Positions 1 to 8,747 of a DNA stretch of 64,000 nucleotides are shown one piece after another (within the stretch, counting starts at the first letter, position 1; each line of letters opens with the position of its first letter). This DNA is from Candidatus Zhuqueibacterota bacterium. GTDB taxonomy: Bacteria > Zhuqueibacterota > Zhuqueibacteria > Residuimicrobiales > Oceaniaggregativiventaceae. The translations under genes were made by a program, and so were the position numbers. Below the pieces are notes generated by a model that was not told where the DNA came from, ran no database searches, and saw only the letters and a program-made list of their open reading frames with translations. The stretch covers positions 1 to 64,000 of the forward strand of contig WJMF01000075.1 of the NCBI GenBank assembly GCA_014728085.1. The letters run 5' to 3'.

Positions 1-17
1 AGGGATAGCTGGACCGA

Positions 18-56
18 AGAAAAATGACGGGAGGACGAGATTTTGTCCTCCCATTT
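18..56 (-). terminator. Rho-independent terminator of the surface-protein gene
   Basis: An 8-bp perfect stem (GGGAGGAC / GTCCTCCC, loop of 8) lies about 75 bp beyond the stop codon of the leftward gene ending at 130. Read on the - strand the stem is followed by GTCATTTTTC, a T run. On the + strand the T run is further away, so the - direction is preferred. Confidence 0.6.
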
Positions 57-129
57 GTCACTTTTTCTTCGAAATGCCTCAAAAAACCTTCATATTCAAT
101 GTGTTACGCTATCCTGTGGTCATATGATA

Positions 130-3100
130 CTATTTTAACAGAGTCATTTTCTGTCTCTGTAAAAATCCATTCATCCTGAAAACGGCAAAATATATACCAC
201 TCGGCATTTGCGTTCCGCTGTCATCGCAGCTGTTCCAAGTCATCACATGTCTTCCGGCAGGGATACGGTCTCGCAACAGGGTACGGACTTTATTGCCATG
301 CATATTGTAAATCTCGAGGCGCGCCTCACCCTTTTCCGGCACTATGATGGTTAGTCTGGTTTCAGGATTAAAAGGATTTGGATAATTGGGCTCAAGAACA
401 TACTCTGCCGGCAACGGTACATTGATAGAAATGGGGCCATGATAGGTTAAAACACCTTGATAATCAATATCAGCCAATTTATAGTAATAAGTGTTTCCTG
501 CCTGTATGGTTTTATCTTTGTAAACATAATCGTGCATTTCCTGACTATTTCCGGCACCGAGAATCATCTCATCGCTGATTTGTTTATATTGACCGCTTTG
601 TTCATTAGAACGATAAATATAATAACCAAGATTATCTGTTTCGGATTGTGAAACCCACCTTAATTCAACGCTCTGATCGACAAACTCTGCAACAAAAGAA
701 GAGAGTTCAATGGGATAATAAGTATTGACCACTGCAGACTCGCAATTATTCTGCATAACCGGATCCAATCGCACCGAGGAAACGCAGGATTCGGTATCGA
801 TTTCACCAACATCATTCACGCGTACATCGTATTCAATCTGAACATGATCTCCCACGGCTAAATTGCTGAAATTCCAGATCAAGTGATTATTCCCCACTGC
901 ATCCGGCTCTGTGGTACCATGCTCATAGGAAAGCAAAGATGAAAGTGAATCGTCAACCGATATATTGATCGCATCATCCGGCCCATGATTATGCACCACA
1001 AGCGTATAGGTGAACGTGTTGTTTATATATGCGGAGGTAGTCGATGGTGTTTTTATCATCTGTAAATCCGCTTCAAGGTGGTCTGTATAACCGCAATCCA
1101 AATATTCTACAATCTGATCCAAAAACAGGGTAAACGGTATCGTCAATCCGGTATTCCGGTCAGCATCAGAATCAATTGTGTCATCCATGCCCTGATCCAT
1201 TCTGGTGTAGTAATACATATCAACTGCCCGGAATTTCAATTGATAGGTCCCGGGGTTGATGTTGGTCAGGGAATAGAGCCCGTCCGAATCCGTGTCAACG
1301 CTGTCGACTGCATCACCACCTTGATCATAGAGTACAACCCGGGTTTCCAGTCCGGTTTCACCGCTGTCTTGCAAACCATCATAATCGGCATCAAACCAGG
1401 AGCGGCCATGAACTTCAGCCCCTTGCACAACCTGAACCCTGGTAAAAGCGTTATCGATCATATTATCGCCACCAATAACGCAATTTATCCGTACATGATT
1501 TTGATTTTCTCCAATGCTCTGAGGTTGCTGCGGAGTGGCAGTATAGACGATTGCCAGCGAATCATAAACGACCATATCGTCCGTAATCGTCCACTCCAGG
1601 TAAAATCCATCTCCGATGGTTCCGGTAATGACCGGTTCCTGGGCGGTGGTTGCACCCGTACTTTGCAGATAGATGGAAGCGCTGCCCGTATCGTATTCCC
1701 AACCGTCAGGCAGGCTATCTGAAACAACAATTTGGCTAATGACTTGATCGTATGATTTTAGGGAAACAGAGAATTGATTAGACCGGGTCAAAGCAACCGT
1801 ATCGTGTTCCGTTATCTTGATCAATTCCATAATCTGGTCGGCCCAATCATCTGTGGCAAAAATAATTGAATATCCGGAATCAATGCTGGGCTCGGATTCC
1901 GGCGTTGATTCACCAGCAATTGCGCCGTAAACACAGGAGAGAATTTCTTCGGACCAGATTCTGGCACCCGTCATATCATAATCGTTTGGATCATTGACTC
2001 GAACAACATCTGGAAATGAGACCACAAATTGGTGATCAACGATATCATCCTGTTCATAATCGACATAGACCGTTACATCGCTCTTATATGTTGAAACAAA
2101 TACTGAAGAATAGTTGTTTTGTTTATTATGATCACCAGGGGCCCACCCCACCACATAGGAATTGGCCAGCAGGCTGTCACCGACCAATTCAAATGCCCAA
2201 TCGTATTGATCAAATCCGGTGCAGGCATAGCCAAACCCCCAAAATGTATCGCTTGCACGCAAAGCCGCTCCGGCGCTGCGGGGCAGATAATGCCCGGTTT
2301 TGTTGCGATAGGAAACGAGCTGCTGAGGATCTATATCAAAGCTGCCCGTTGTACTGTCTTCAAACTGGACTGTAATAGCATAGTCATTTGGATTAAATAA
2401 ATACAAGTCGGTTCGGTTGTTGTTTTTATCGCTGGATTTTTCAAAACTGGTCAGGGGAATTAAATAATCCGCACCCCAGTAATTCATCGGAATACCCGCA
2501 ACCCCATTTACCTCATAACCGATCTCGAGTTCGTTATCACCGGTCAATATATGTACCTGAAACGCTTCATCCCCGTCAATGTGATATCCAGCCTGAATAT
2601 TATAAATGATATTATCTGTAACGCATTGACCTTTATCAATATCCCCCTGCCACACGGCATTGCCCAACTCGTCTTCTATGGTGATGGTATTATTATCTTC
2701 GATAGACTGGATCAGATAAGCAACCGCTTTAAAATCTGCAAAAGGCAAATCATCATCGCTTTGCCCCAACGCATCACCCACCGGCACGATGAACGAATTT
2801 TCAAGCGCCTGGGTGGGGTATACCTGAAATGCCATTGCGAGCAAAGGTCCGGGATAAATAGGCCAGTTTGTTCTGGAGACAAAGGCAGAACCACCCAGAA
2901 TGTAAATTCGATCACCGCCATCATACAAAACATTTTGCGGGTCCCGGGGATTAACCCGTACCATGGATTCAAAAACACGAGTCTCGCCTCTATCCAGGGT
3001 GAACGTCTCATCAGATCCGCCGTAACCATTTTCCCAGTGATCATAATGTATAACAGTTTGATCCTCATCAACGGTTACGCTGATAACACTGATTATATCG

Positions 3101-3303
3101 GAACTCATCGTGCGATTATTGATAAGATAACGAAAGGTATCGTAAATGAGGTCTTCAGGACCAGGCACAATAAACTCCCGATATTGAAGATATTCCTGGG
3201 CCGAGGATGGTACAAATATAAAGCCTGAGATAATAAATGCCATCAAAAGGATGCGAATGATTTGCCCCCCATAGCCTACTGATTTTCTTTTTTCTCTATA
3301 CAT
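130..3303 (-). CDS. Large secreted surface protein with SdrD B-like, DUF11-like and T9SS C-terminal domains
   Basis: 1057 residues. The N-terminus has a basic start, a hydrophobic stretch at about 15-33 and a probable signal-peptidase site after SSA (about residue 35). A long beta-rich region of unknown family follows to about 630. Then come an SdrD B/Cna-B-like domain (about 630-740, with the acidic 'DADYDGLQDSGETG' pattern), a DUF11-like domain (about 743-860, 'NHGPDDA'), a fibronectin-like module (about 864-970) and a FlgD-like C-terminal module (about 975-1057) beginning with YPNPFNPET. The last resembles the sorting domain of T9SS cargo in FCB bacteria, so the protein is inferred to be exported and cell-surface bound. 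It is transcribed divergently from operon A, and the palindromic sigma-54 site at 3533-3549 could serve both directions. The precise role, perhaps adhesin or matrix scaffold, is not known. Confidence 0.8.
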   Translation of the reverse strand: MYREKRKSVGYGGQIIRILLMAFIISGFIFVPSSAQEYLQYREFIVPGPEDLIYDTFRYLINNRTMSSDIISVISVTVDEDQTVIHYDHWENGYGGSDETFTLDRGETRVFESMVRVNPRDPQNVLYDGGDRIYILGGSAFVSRTNWPIYPGPLLAMAFQVYPTQALENSFIVPVGDALGQSDDDLPFADFKAVAYLIQSIEDNNTITIEDELGNAVWQGDIDKGQCVTDNIIYNIQAGYHIDGDEAFQVHILTGDNELEIGYEVNGVAGIPMNYWGADYLIPLTSFEKSSDKNNNRTDLYLFNPNDYAITVQFEDSTTGSFDIDPQQLVSYRNKTGHYLPRSAGAALRASDTFWGFGYACTGFDQYDWAFELVGDSLLANSYVVGWAPGDHNKQNNYSSVFVSTYKSDVTVYVDYEQDDIVDHQFVVSFPDVVRVNDPNDYDMTGARIWSEEILSCVYGAIAGESTPESEPSIDSGYSIIFATDDWADQIMELIKITEHDTVALTRSNQFSVSLKSYDQVISQIVVSDSLPDGWEYDTGSASIYLQSTGATTAQEPVITGTIGDGFYLEWTITDDMVVYDSLAIVYTATPQQPQSIGENQNHVRINCVIGGDNMIDNAFTRVQVVQGAEVHGRSWFDADYDGLQDSGETGLETRVVLYDQGGDAVDSVDTDSDGLYSLTNINPGTYQLKFRAVDMYYYTRMDQGMDDTIDSDADRNTGLTIPFTLFLDQIVEYLDCGYTDHLEADLQMIKTPSTTSAYINNTFTYTLVVHNHGPDDAINISVDDSLSSLLSYEHGTTEPDAVGNNHLIWNFSNLAVGDHVQIEYDVRVNDVGEIDTESCVSSVRLDPVMQNNCESAVVNTYYPIELSSFVAEFVDQSVELRWVSQSETDNLGYYIYRSNEQSGQYKQISDEMILGAGNSQEMHDYVYKDKTIQAGNTYYYKLADIDYQGVLTYHGPISINVPLPAEYVLEPNYPNPFNPETRLTIIVPEKGEARLEIYNMHGNKVRTLLRDRIPAGRHVMTWNSCDDSGTQMPSGIYFAVFRMNGFLQRQKMTLLK

Positions 3304-3508
3304 AAGCGTCCCCTTTTCCTTTCTAAAAAGTTTTTAATTCTTAAAGGAAACAAAATTGTGACATGAAATGGTCATTTCTATGAAAAAAAAAGTGTTTTTA
3401 ATCAGTTGCATACTGTTTTTATTATAATTAACAAAAAATCCCTCTTTCTATTGATATTAATCAACAAAAGTCATGCCAACTGTTATAGCAAAAACAAGTT
3501 CCCAACTC

Positions 3509-3528
3509 TTTGTTTACTTGTAAACAAA
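3509..3528. repeat. Perfect 20-bp palindrome upstream of operon A promoter
   Basis: TTTGTTTACTTGTAAACAAA: 9-bp arms around a 2-bp centre, ending 4 bp before the -24 element at 3533. A 17/20-identical copy lies at 3593-3612, with centres 84 bp apart, close to eight helical turns. Probable operator for a dimeric regulator (inference). Confidence 0.6.
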
Positions 3529-3532
3529 ACCA

Positions 3533-3549
3533 TGGCATGGCTTTTGCCA
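3533..3549 (+). promoter_or_regulatory. Sigma-54 promoter of operon A
   Basis: TGGCATGGCTTTTGCCA carries the sigma-54 hallmark GG-N10-GC and fits the TGGCA-N6-TTGC consensus. The predicted start site is near 3560, giving a leader of about 190 nt before the ATG at 3752. The site is nearly palindromic and also reads TGGCAAAAGCCATGC on the - strand, so it might fire towards the divergent gene at 3303 as well. An NtrC-family activator is encoded at 62127-63551. Confidence 0.7.
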
Positions 3550-3592
3550 TAAACTTTATACATGATTCTCGCATTGAATCGTTGTATTGTTT

Positions 3593-3612
3593 TTTATTTA
3601 CTTGCAAAAAAA
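3593..3612. repeat. Imperfect copy of the operon A palindrome
   Basis: TTTATTTACTTGCAAAAAAA matches the 3509-3528 palindrome at 17 of 20 positions and lies inside the predicted transcribed leader. Confidence 0.5.
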
Positions 3613-3649
3613 TATCGAGACCAGTGTCCAGTTTAACGGTCATTAAATA

Positions 3650-3720
3650 TAGACAGAGGTGCAACACCTGTAACCGACTCGGCGGAGCTGTATGTAAACA
3701 GGCCGGGCAGGTGCCTGAAA
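3650..3720 (+). other. Possible structured leader of operon A
   Basis: The untranslated leader contains AGGTG (3657-3661), CACCTG (3665-3670) and CAGGTG (3708-3713). The middle element can pair with either outer one, so two mutually exclusive hairpins are possible. I recognise no known riboswitch class. No T run follows, so control of translation or of the downstream RNA would be more likely than attenuation. Speculative. Confidence 0.3.
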
Positions 3721-3751
3721 AAAGTTCCGTAATATAAGAAAGAGACGAATT

Positions 3752-5866
3752 ATGCCATCATCAAATCTTAAGAAAAACTCAAGAGTGTGGAGCAGGCAGG
3801 ACTATGCGTTCTTCTGGTACCAGCAAAAATGGTTTATTGTTATTGTTTTTTTAGCAATCGTAGGAATATTTTACGTATACAGTCTGTCGATTCCTCGCTA
3901 CTATTCAAGCAAATGTGTGTTCGTATGGGATCGGATTGATCTTCAGAATGACAACCATACCTTACCCGTGATTCAAACCAATCCTTCCCCGGCACTATAC
4001 AGAGGACTAGTCGGTGATTCATTTAAAGAACGCTTACTCGGCAGAATAATCGAAAAATATCCAAAAACAGCAGAACGGGAAATAAAACAGATACGCCAAG
4101 AAATCAATGAAAAATTATTTTTTGACAGGGCAGAGCCTAAAAACAGTGCATTTTTAAAAGCGCTTTCTCATAGTCCAGAGTTGGCTTTTACCATTGTAGA
4201 GGAGACGCTCGACTTGCTGGATGATGAACTCGACCTTATTCGGGAAAACGAAATTCAAAAGGTCGCCAAATTTCTAAACACCAAAAAAGAGTATCTGCTT
4301 GGAAAAATTCAATCTATTGATGAAAAAATTGCCGTGCAAAAGCAACAAAACAGAACAAATATAAATTCAGGCAGAGCGACTTTTCCGATTCAAATACAAA
4401 ATATCGAAAAAAAACTGGCGGATACGTGCATTGAACGAGAACTGGCAGAATCCAACCTCATGGCATATAGAAGACAACTGAACGCTATGAGCCTGGAAAT
4501 GGCGGAATCTCCTTTTGAAGAATCACCTCTGTTGCTTGAGCAGCGTAAACGATTGGACCAATTGATCGAAAAACGTAATCGATTCGCCAATCAAAATTAT
4601 TCGCCTGAGGCTTTGCGACAACTGGACCAAGAAATTGAACAACAGAAACAAAAATTAATAGAGCTTACCTTAAACAGATCAATATCCAAGCCCGGTGATT
4701 TATATAACATTCATCCATCCGTTATTCAAGAACTCAAAAAAAAGAGCCTGCAGCAGGAATTGAACCTGCACGTATTGAAGGGTCAGGAAAGGCTTTATAA
4801 AAGATTGCTCAACGAACGTAAATTTAAAGTCCCGGAACAAAGCCGCGAGATTCATAAACTGGCTCAATTGCAGAACACACGATCCATCTACAATCAATTA
4901 TATTCTTCGATTCTCAAGGAACTGGAAGACCTGACCTTTATTCTGCAGGCACAACCGGAAAATCTGCGGGTTATCCATGCGGCAGTCGTTCCCAAAACAT
5001 CGATACCGCTATACCGATCCCGTCTTTTAACGCTGGGAATTTATCTGGGACTGCTTATTGCAATAGCCCTGGCCCTGTTGCGACACCACAGTAAAACTTC
5101 ACTGAAAAACGAAATCGATGTAATAAAAGAAACAGAATATCCGCTCTTGGGCGTAATACCCAGAGCAGATTTGAAAAATTCAGATTACCAAAAACTGGAA
5201 GATACCTTTACCAGCATATGCATGAAGCTTTATCTTCAACCGCATCAGTCAAAAATGAATTCTATTCTGTTAACCAGTGCGTTGCAAGGAGAAGGCAAAT
5301 CATTTTGTGCAGTCAACTTTTTTATAAACTGCGCAAAACTCGGCAAACGCGTTCTTTTAATTGATACCAATCTAAGAAATCCAAGACTGCATAACATATT
5401 TGAGGTTAATTCTTATCCGGGACTCTCGGATTTCGTCTTTGGAAAAAGCTCATTACAAACAGCAGCTAAAAAAATTCACAAGAATAACAGTATATTGATA
5501 CCCGCAGGCAGACAGGTGGAAAATCCGATCTCGGTTTTGTCGCATAGCCGCATGAAGGAATTGCTTCACATGGGAGCAACCAGATTTGATCTCGTTATCC
5601 TCGATGCAGCACATATCCTTTTAACAGCAAGCGATCCATTGATTTTATCAAAACTGGTATCGCATACCCTTATGGTGGTTCGAAGAGGTGAAACCCGTCT
5701 TGAAATCATCAAAAAAGCGATTTCCAGTTTGCAACAAATGGATATCGACATTTCAGGAATCATTCTCAACGATATTGTCGGCAACAACCATTATGATAGG
5801 GCGTTTACCTCCTATCAGAAAAAACAACGAAAATTCTTTGCACCTTTATCGAAATTCCAGGCTTGA
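3752..5866 (+). CDS. Polysaccharide co-polymerase fused to a BY-kinase-like domain (Wzc/ExoP type)
   Basis: 704 residues. Inner-membrane chain-length regulator with a membrane segment at about 28-48, a long charged coiled-coil periplasmic region, a second segment at about 426-443 and a cytoplasmic ATPase domain. Walker A (QGEGKS) is at about 511-516, Walker A' (LLIDTNLRNPR) near 534, and the Walker B position reads VILDAAH (about 614) where the family usually has D-T-P-P. The last residue of the usual DxDxR pattern is kept but the second D is N. The C-terminal tail has only scattered tyrosines rather than the usual Tyr cluster, so phosphotransfer may be altered or absent. First gene of operon A, ahead of an ABC exporter, which is an uncommon pairing because Wzc proteins normally serve Wzy-dependent assembly; a Wzy-like gene is present at 21323. 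Start ATG has a purine-rich GAAAGAGA upstream. Confidence 0.85.
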   Translation: MPSSNLKKNSRVWSRQDYAFFWYQQKWFIVIVFLAIVGIFYVYSLSIPRYYSSKCVFVWDRIDLQNDNHTLPVIQTNPSPALYRGLVGDSFKERLLGRIIEKYPKTAEREIKQIRQEINEKLFFDRAEPKNSAFLKALSHSPELAFTIVEETLDLLDDELDLIRENEIQKVAKFLNTKKEYLLGKIQSIDEKIAVQKQQNRTNINSGRATFPIQIQNIEKKLADTCIERELAESNLMAYRRQLNAMSLEMAESPFEESPLLLEQRKRLDQLIEKRNRFANQNYSPEALRQLDQEIEQQKQKLIELTLNRSISKPGDLYNIHPSVIQELKKKSLQQELNLHVLKGQERLYKRLLNERKFKVPEQSREIHKLAQLQNTRSIYNQLYSSILKELEDLTFILQAQPENLRVIHAAVVPKTSIPLYRSRLLTLGIYLGLLIAIALALLRHHSKTSLKNEIDVIKETEYPLLGVIPRADLKNSDYQKLEDTFTSICMKLYLQPHQSKMNSILLTSALQGEGKSFCAVNFFINCAKLGKRVLLIDTNLRNPRLHNIFEVNSYPGLSDFVFGKSSLQTAAKKIHKNNSILIPAGRQVENPISVLSHSRMKELLHMGATRFDLVILDAAHILLTASDPLILSKLVSHTLMVVRRGETRLEIIKKAISSLQQMDIDISGIILNDIVGNNHYDRAFTSYQKKQRKFFAPLSKFQA

Positions 5867-5867
5867 T

Positions 5868-6743
5868 ATGTCTTTTAGAAAACCCTCTTTTTTGAACAGA
5901 TGGAGGAGACTCCAAAACCACGCTGAAAAGAAAACCATTATCGATGCAAAAGATCCCTGGAGCACCCTCAGTCTGAAAGAGTGGCTGGGATACCGGGATT
6001 TGCTATATTTTTTGATCTGGCGCGACATTAAAATCATTTACAAACAAACTGTTTTGGGCTTTTCCTGGGCGATTATTCGCCCTTTTTTTGCAATGCTGGT
6101 GTTTTCCTTTATTTTTGGCAAACTGGCCCAACTTGATAGTGAAGGTGTACCGTATCCCGTTTTTTCATATACCGCGCTGTTGCCCTGGACCTATTTTTCC
6201 ACAGTTATTACAAAATCAACCAATAGCCTTATCGGTACAGCCGAAATTTTTACCAAAGTATATTATCCCAGAATCTTCGCTCCACTCACACCTGTGGTTA
6301 GCGCGCTAGTGGATTTTAGCATCGCTTTCTTTATTCTAGCGCTCATGATGTTAATATACAATATAGTTCCCTCGAGTACGATTCTGGCGCTGCCGCTGGT
6401 CCTTTTCCTCCTGCTGATTACCGCAGCAGGACTCGGCATTTGGTTGTCTGCTTTGGCCATACAATACAGGGATATCAAACACGCGGTACCTTTTTTAACC
6501 CAACTCCTGCTCTATCTGGCCCCGGTTGCCTGGTCCTACTCGCTGATTCCAAAACCCTATGACCGCCTATACGCTCTTTACCCCATGGTCGGAGTCATCG
6601 AGGGCTTTCGGGCCTGTTTGATCAAACAGGGTGCCTTGCCATGGCAATACATCGTGCCCGGCTATTTCATGGCGATTTGTATTTTGATCAGTGGCATTTA
6701 TTATTTTCACCGTCGGGAGATTTTCTTTGCTGATATTGTCTGA
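5868..6743 (+). CDS. wzm: ABC-2 type polysaccharide export permease (Wzm-like)
   Basis: 291 residues with six probable membrane segments. It has the ABC-2 permease layout typical of O-antigen and capsule exporters: an N-terminal amphipathic 'RDIKIIYKQTVLGFSWAIIR' region, then paired helices, with a C-terminal FFADIV. Together with the ATPase at 6818 it should export an undecaprenyl-linked glycan across the inner membrane. The ATG at 5868 follows the preceding stop codon by one base, and is preferred to upstream in-frame starts that would lie deep inside the kinase gene. Confidence 0.9.
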   Translation: MSFRKPSFLNRWRRLQNHAEKKTIIDAKDPWSTLSLKEWLGYRDLLYFLIWRDIKIIYKQTVLGFSWAIIRPFFAMLVFSFIFGKLAQLDSEGVPYPVFSYTALLPWTYFSTVITKSTNSLIGTAEIFTKVYYPRIFAPLTPVVSALVDFSIAFFILALMMLIYNIVPSSTILALPLVLFLLLITAAGLGIWLSALAIQYRDIKHAVPFLTQLLLYLAPVAWSYSLIPKPYDRLYALYPMVGVIEGFRACLIKQGALPWQYIVPGYFMAICILISGIYYFHRREIFFADIV

Positions 6744-6817
6744 TACAGACAAAAATTCATCTAGAATTACTGTGACAATAACCTGAAAAAAACTCTAAAA
6801 ATGTGGCTATTCTCGAA

Positions 6818-8098
6818 ATGTCTGATATCAAAATAAGCGTTGAAAATCTGGGCAAATATTATAACCTGGGACAAAAACAAACAAAGCACGAAACCTTGTC
6901 GGGGAGATTTGTAAATCTTATACGGCAACCCTTTGAAAATTTTAAAAAGTTAAAAAATCAAGCCGCTATACCCGATGAGCAAAACCAGCGGGAAAAAGGC
7001 ATTTGGGCCTTGCGAGACATTAATTTTACGGTTAAAAACGGAGAAATACTCGGTATCATCGGTCGCAATGGTGTCGGCAAAAGTACGCTGTTAAAAATTC
7101 TGGCCAAAATAACCCGTCCCACAACCGGGCATATTGAGATATGGGGTCGGATATCGAGTCTTCTTGAGGTAGGAACCGGATTTCACCGCGATCTGACCGG
7201 AAGGGAAAATATTTATCTAAATGGTGCAATATTGGGAATGCGAAAACGGGAGATTGAAAAAAAATTCGATGAAATTGTTGACTTTGCTGAAATCGAAAAA
7301 TTTATCGACACTCCTGTCAAACGCTATTCCTCGGGTATGAAAGTCAGGCTTGCTTTTGCCGTGGCAGCTCACCTGGAACCTGAAATTCTGCTTGTCGATG
7401 AAGTCCTTGCTGTTGGAGACGCAGCCTTTCAAAGCAAATGTCTCGAAAAAATGGATGTGGTATCCAAAAGCGGTCGAACCATTTTATTCGTCAGCCATAA
7501 CATGGGCGCGATCAGTCAGCTATGCAGCCGATGTCTGGTTATTCGCAACGGCAAGCTTGTGGCAGAAGGGAAACCGGATGAAATGATCAATTGGTACTTG
7601 TCATCCCTGAATCCAAAGAAGGTCGATGGCAAATTAAATATTTCTCCGGAAAGATTGGGGGACGGACGTCTGAGTTTTACTGATGCATATATTGAAGACC
7701 AGTACAAAAACACGACGAGCAAACCCATTTCCGGTGAAAAAATCTCCATTGTGGTCAAATTTCAAGCCAAATCATCGATACAAAAAGTAACTTTTTTAAA
7801 AACGATCTACAACCACCTCGGCATCCCGGTGGTCCATTTTTCAGTTGAATCCCAGGGTTATAAATTTCATATCAAACAGGGTACCGGCACCGTCAGGTGT
7901 ACTATTCCCAGGCTTCCATTGCCTTTGGGCCGTTACCGAATCGATCTGGCTGCTTTTGATGAAAGCGGACGACTGGATTCGATCACCGGTGCATTGTATT
8001 TTGATGTCAGCATCAGTCACTTTTTCAGCACCTTTTTTACGCCACCGGCAAAATATTCAACCGCCCTGGTAGAACATGCCTGGGATTTGATTCAATAG
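6818..8098 (+). CDS. wzt: ABC exporter ATPase with C-terminal glycan-recognition domain (Wzt-like)
   Basis: 426 residues from the ATG. Numbered from there, Walker A (GRNGVGKS) is at about 82-89, the signature YSSGM at about 170-174 and Walker B ILLVDE at about 190-195, followed by VLAVGD as in Wzt/TagH. Residues from about 255 form an additional beta-rich domain in the position of the Wzt C-terminal domain, which in characterised systems binds the modified non-reducing end of the glycan. That implies the exported chain is capped, and methyltransferases at 8111 and 16142 are candidate capping enzymes. An in-frame GTG at 6803 is an alternative start; neither start has a clear ribosome binding site. 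Confidence 0.88.
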   Translation: MSDIKISVENLGKYYNLGQKQTKHETLSGRFVNLIRQPFENFKKLKNQAAIPDEQNQREKGIWALRDINFTVKNGEILGIIGRNGVGKSTLLKILAKITRPTTGHIEIWGRISSLLEVGTGFHRDLTGRENIYLNGAILGMRKREIEKKFDEIVDFAEIEKFIDTPVKRYSSGMKVRLAFAVAAHLEPEILLVDEVLAVGDAAFQSKCLEKMDVVSKSGRTILFVSHNMGAISQLCSRCLVIRNGKLVAEGKPDEMINWYLSSLNPKKVDGKLNISPERLGDGRLSFTDAYIEDQYKNTTSKPISGEKISIVVKFQAKSSIQKVTFLKTIYNHLGIPVVHFSVESQGYKFHIKQGTGTVRCTIPRLPLPLGRYRIDLAAFDESGRLDSITGALYFDVSISHFFSTFFTPPAKYSTALVEHAWDLIQ

Positions 8099-8110
8099 GA
8101 ATGTAATAAA

Positions 8111-8716
8111 ATGGCGATTAAAACCATAACCCGATTGACTCTAGAGCGTCGTTTGCAGACAATCTTTCAGCCGCATTCCTTTAAAAGTGTGCTGGAAATC
8201 GGTGCTTCACAAACCTGGAGTCCTTACAGAGAGCTGTTCCAAGCCCAACAATACATTTCATTAGATTATGACCAGTCGTTTGGTCCCCACGTCTGCGGTG
8301 ATATTTGCCATACAGGATTTCAGCAGAACAGCTTTGATGCTGTTCTGCTTTTTGAGGTCTTGGAACACATTTTTTATCCACACCAAGCGATTAATGAAGT
8401 GCACCGGGTTCTCAAACCAAATGGTCTCTGTTTATTATCCACGCGCTTTATTTTTCAATACCACCCTTCACCAAAGGACTATTATCGCTTTACGGAAGAC
8501 GCTTTGCAAGCCCTTTTCAAATCCTTTCATGAGGTAACCGTTTTGTCACATGGCAATCAATTACAGGCCGTCTGGCAACTCATTTTAGCGCGTGAACTCG
8601 AGCTGCCCCGTTCATTCTGGATCAAAGCGTTACGCCGTTTCAATCGATTATGTGCAATCAGTAAAAGAACAGACAGGCGCGCACCGCTCGGCTATCTTGT
8701 CAAAGCCATAAAATGA
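8111..8716 (+). CDS. SAM-dependent methyltransferase
   Basis: 201 residues with a class I methyltransferase fold: motif I variant 'VLEIGAS' near residue 22, then 'FEVLEHI' and 'EVHRVLKPNGLCLLST', typical of the Methyltransf_11 family. The conserved 'PKDYYRFTEDAL' segment is common in methyltransferases of polysaccharide clusters. It sits directly behind the Wzt-like ATPase, consistent with methylation of a sugar or chain end that the exporter reads, but the acceptor cannot be told from sequence. Start ATG with AGGA about 10 nt upstream. Confidence 0.8.
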   Translation: MAIKTITRLTLERRLQTIFQPHSFKSVLEIGASQTWSPYRELFQAQQYISLDYDQSFGPHVCGDICHTGFQQNSFDAVLLFEVLEHIFYPHQAINEVHRVLKPNGLCLLSTRFIFQYHPSPKDYYRFTEDALQALFKSFHEVTVLSHGNQLQAVWQLILARELELPRSFWIKALRRFNRLCAISKRTDRRAPLGYLVKAIK

Positions 8717-8747
8717 TGATAAATCCGAAACTAAATACAGGAGAGCT

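Noticed and set aside
1078..1722. 214-codon + strand ORF opposite the large surface protein
   Set aside because: Antisense shadow of a strongly supported coding frame with several recognisable domains.
3640..3720. Cyclic di-GMP (GEMM) riboswitch in the operon A leader
   Set aside because: The conserved GEMM core segments are missing; only generic hairpins can be drawn.
3510..3737. 75-codon + strand ORF in the operon A leader
   Set aside because: Its codons are generated by the palindromes and the leader; no ribosome binding site, no family resemblance, and it lies across the sigma-54 promoter.
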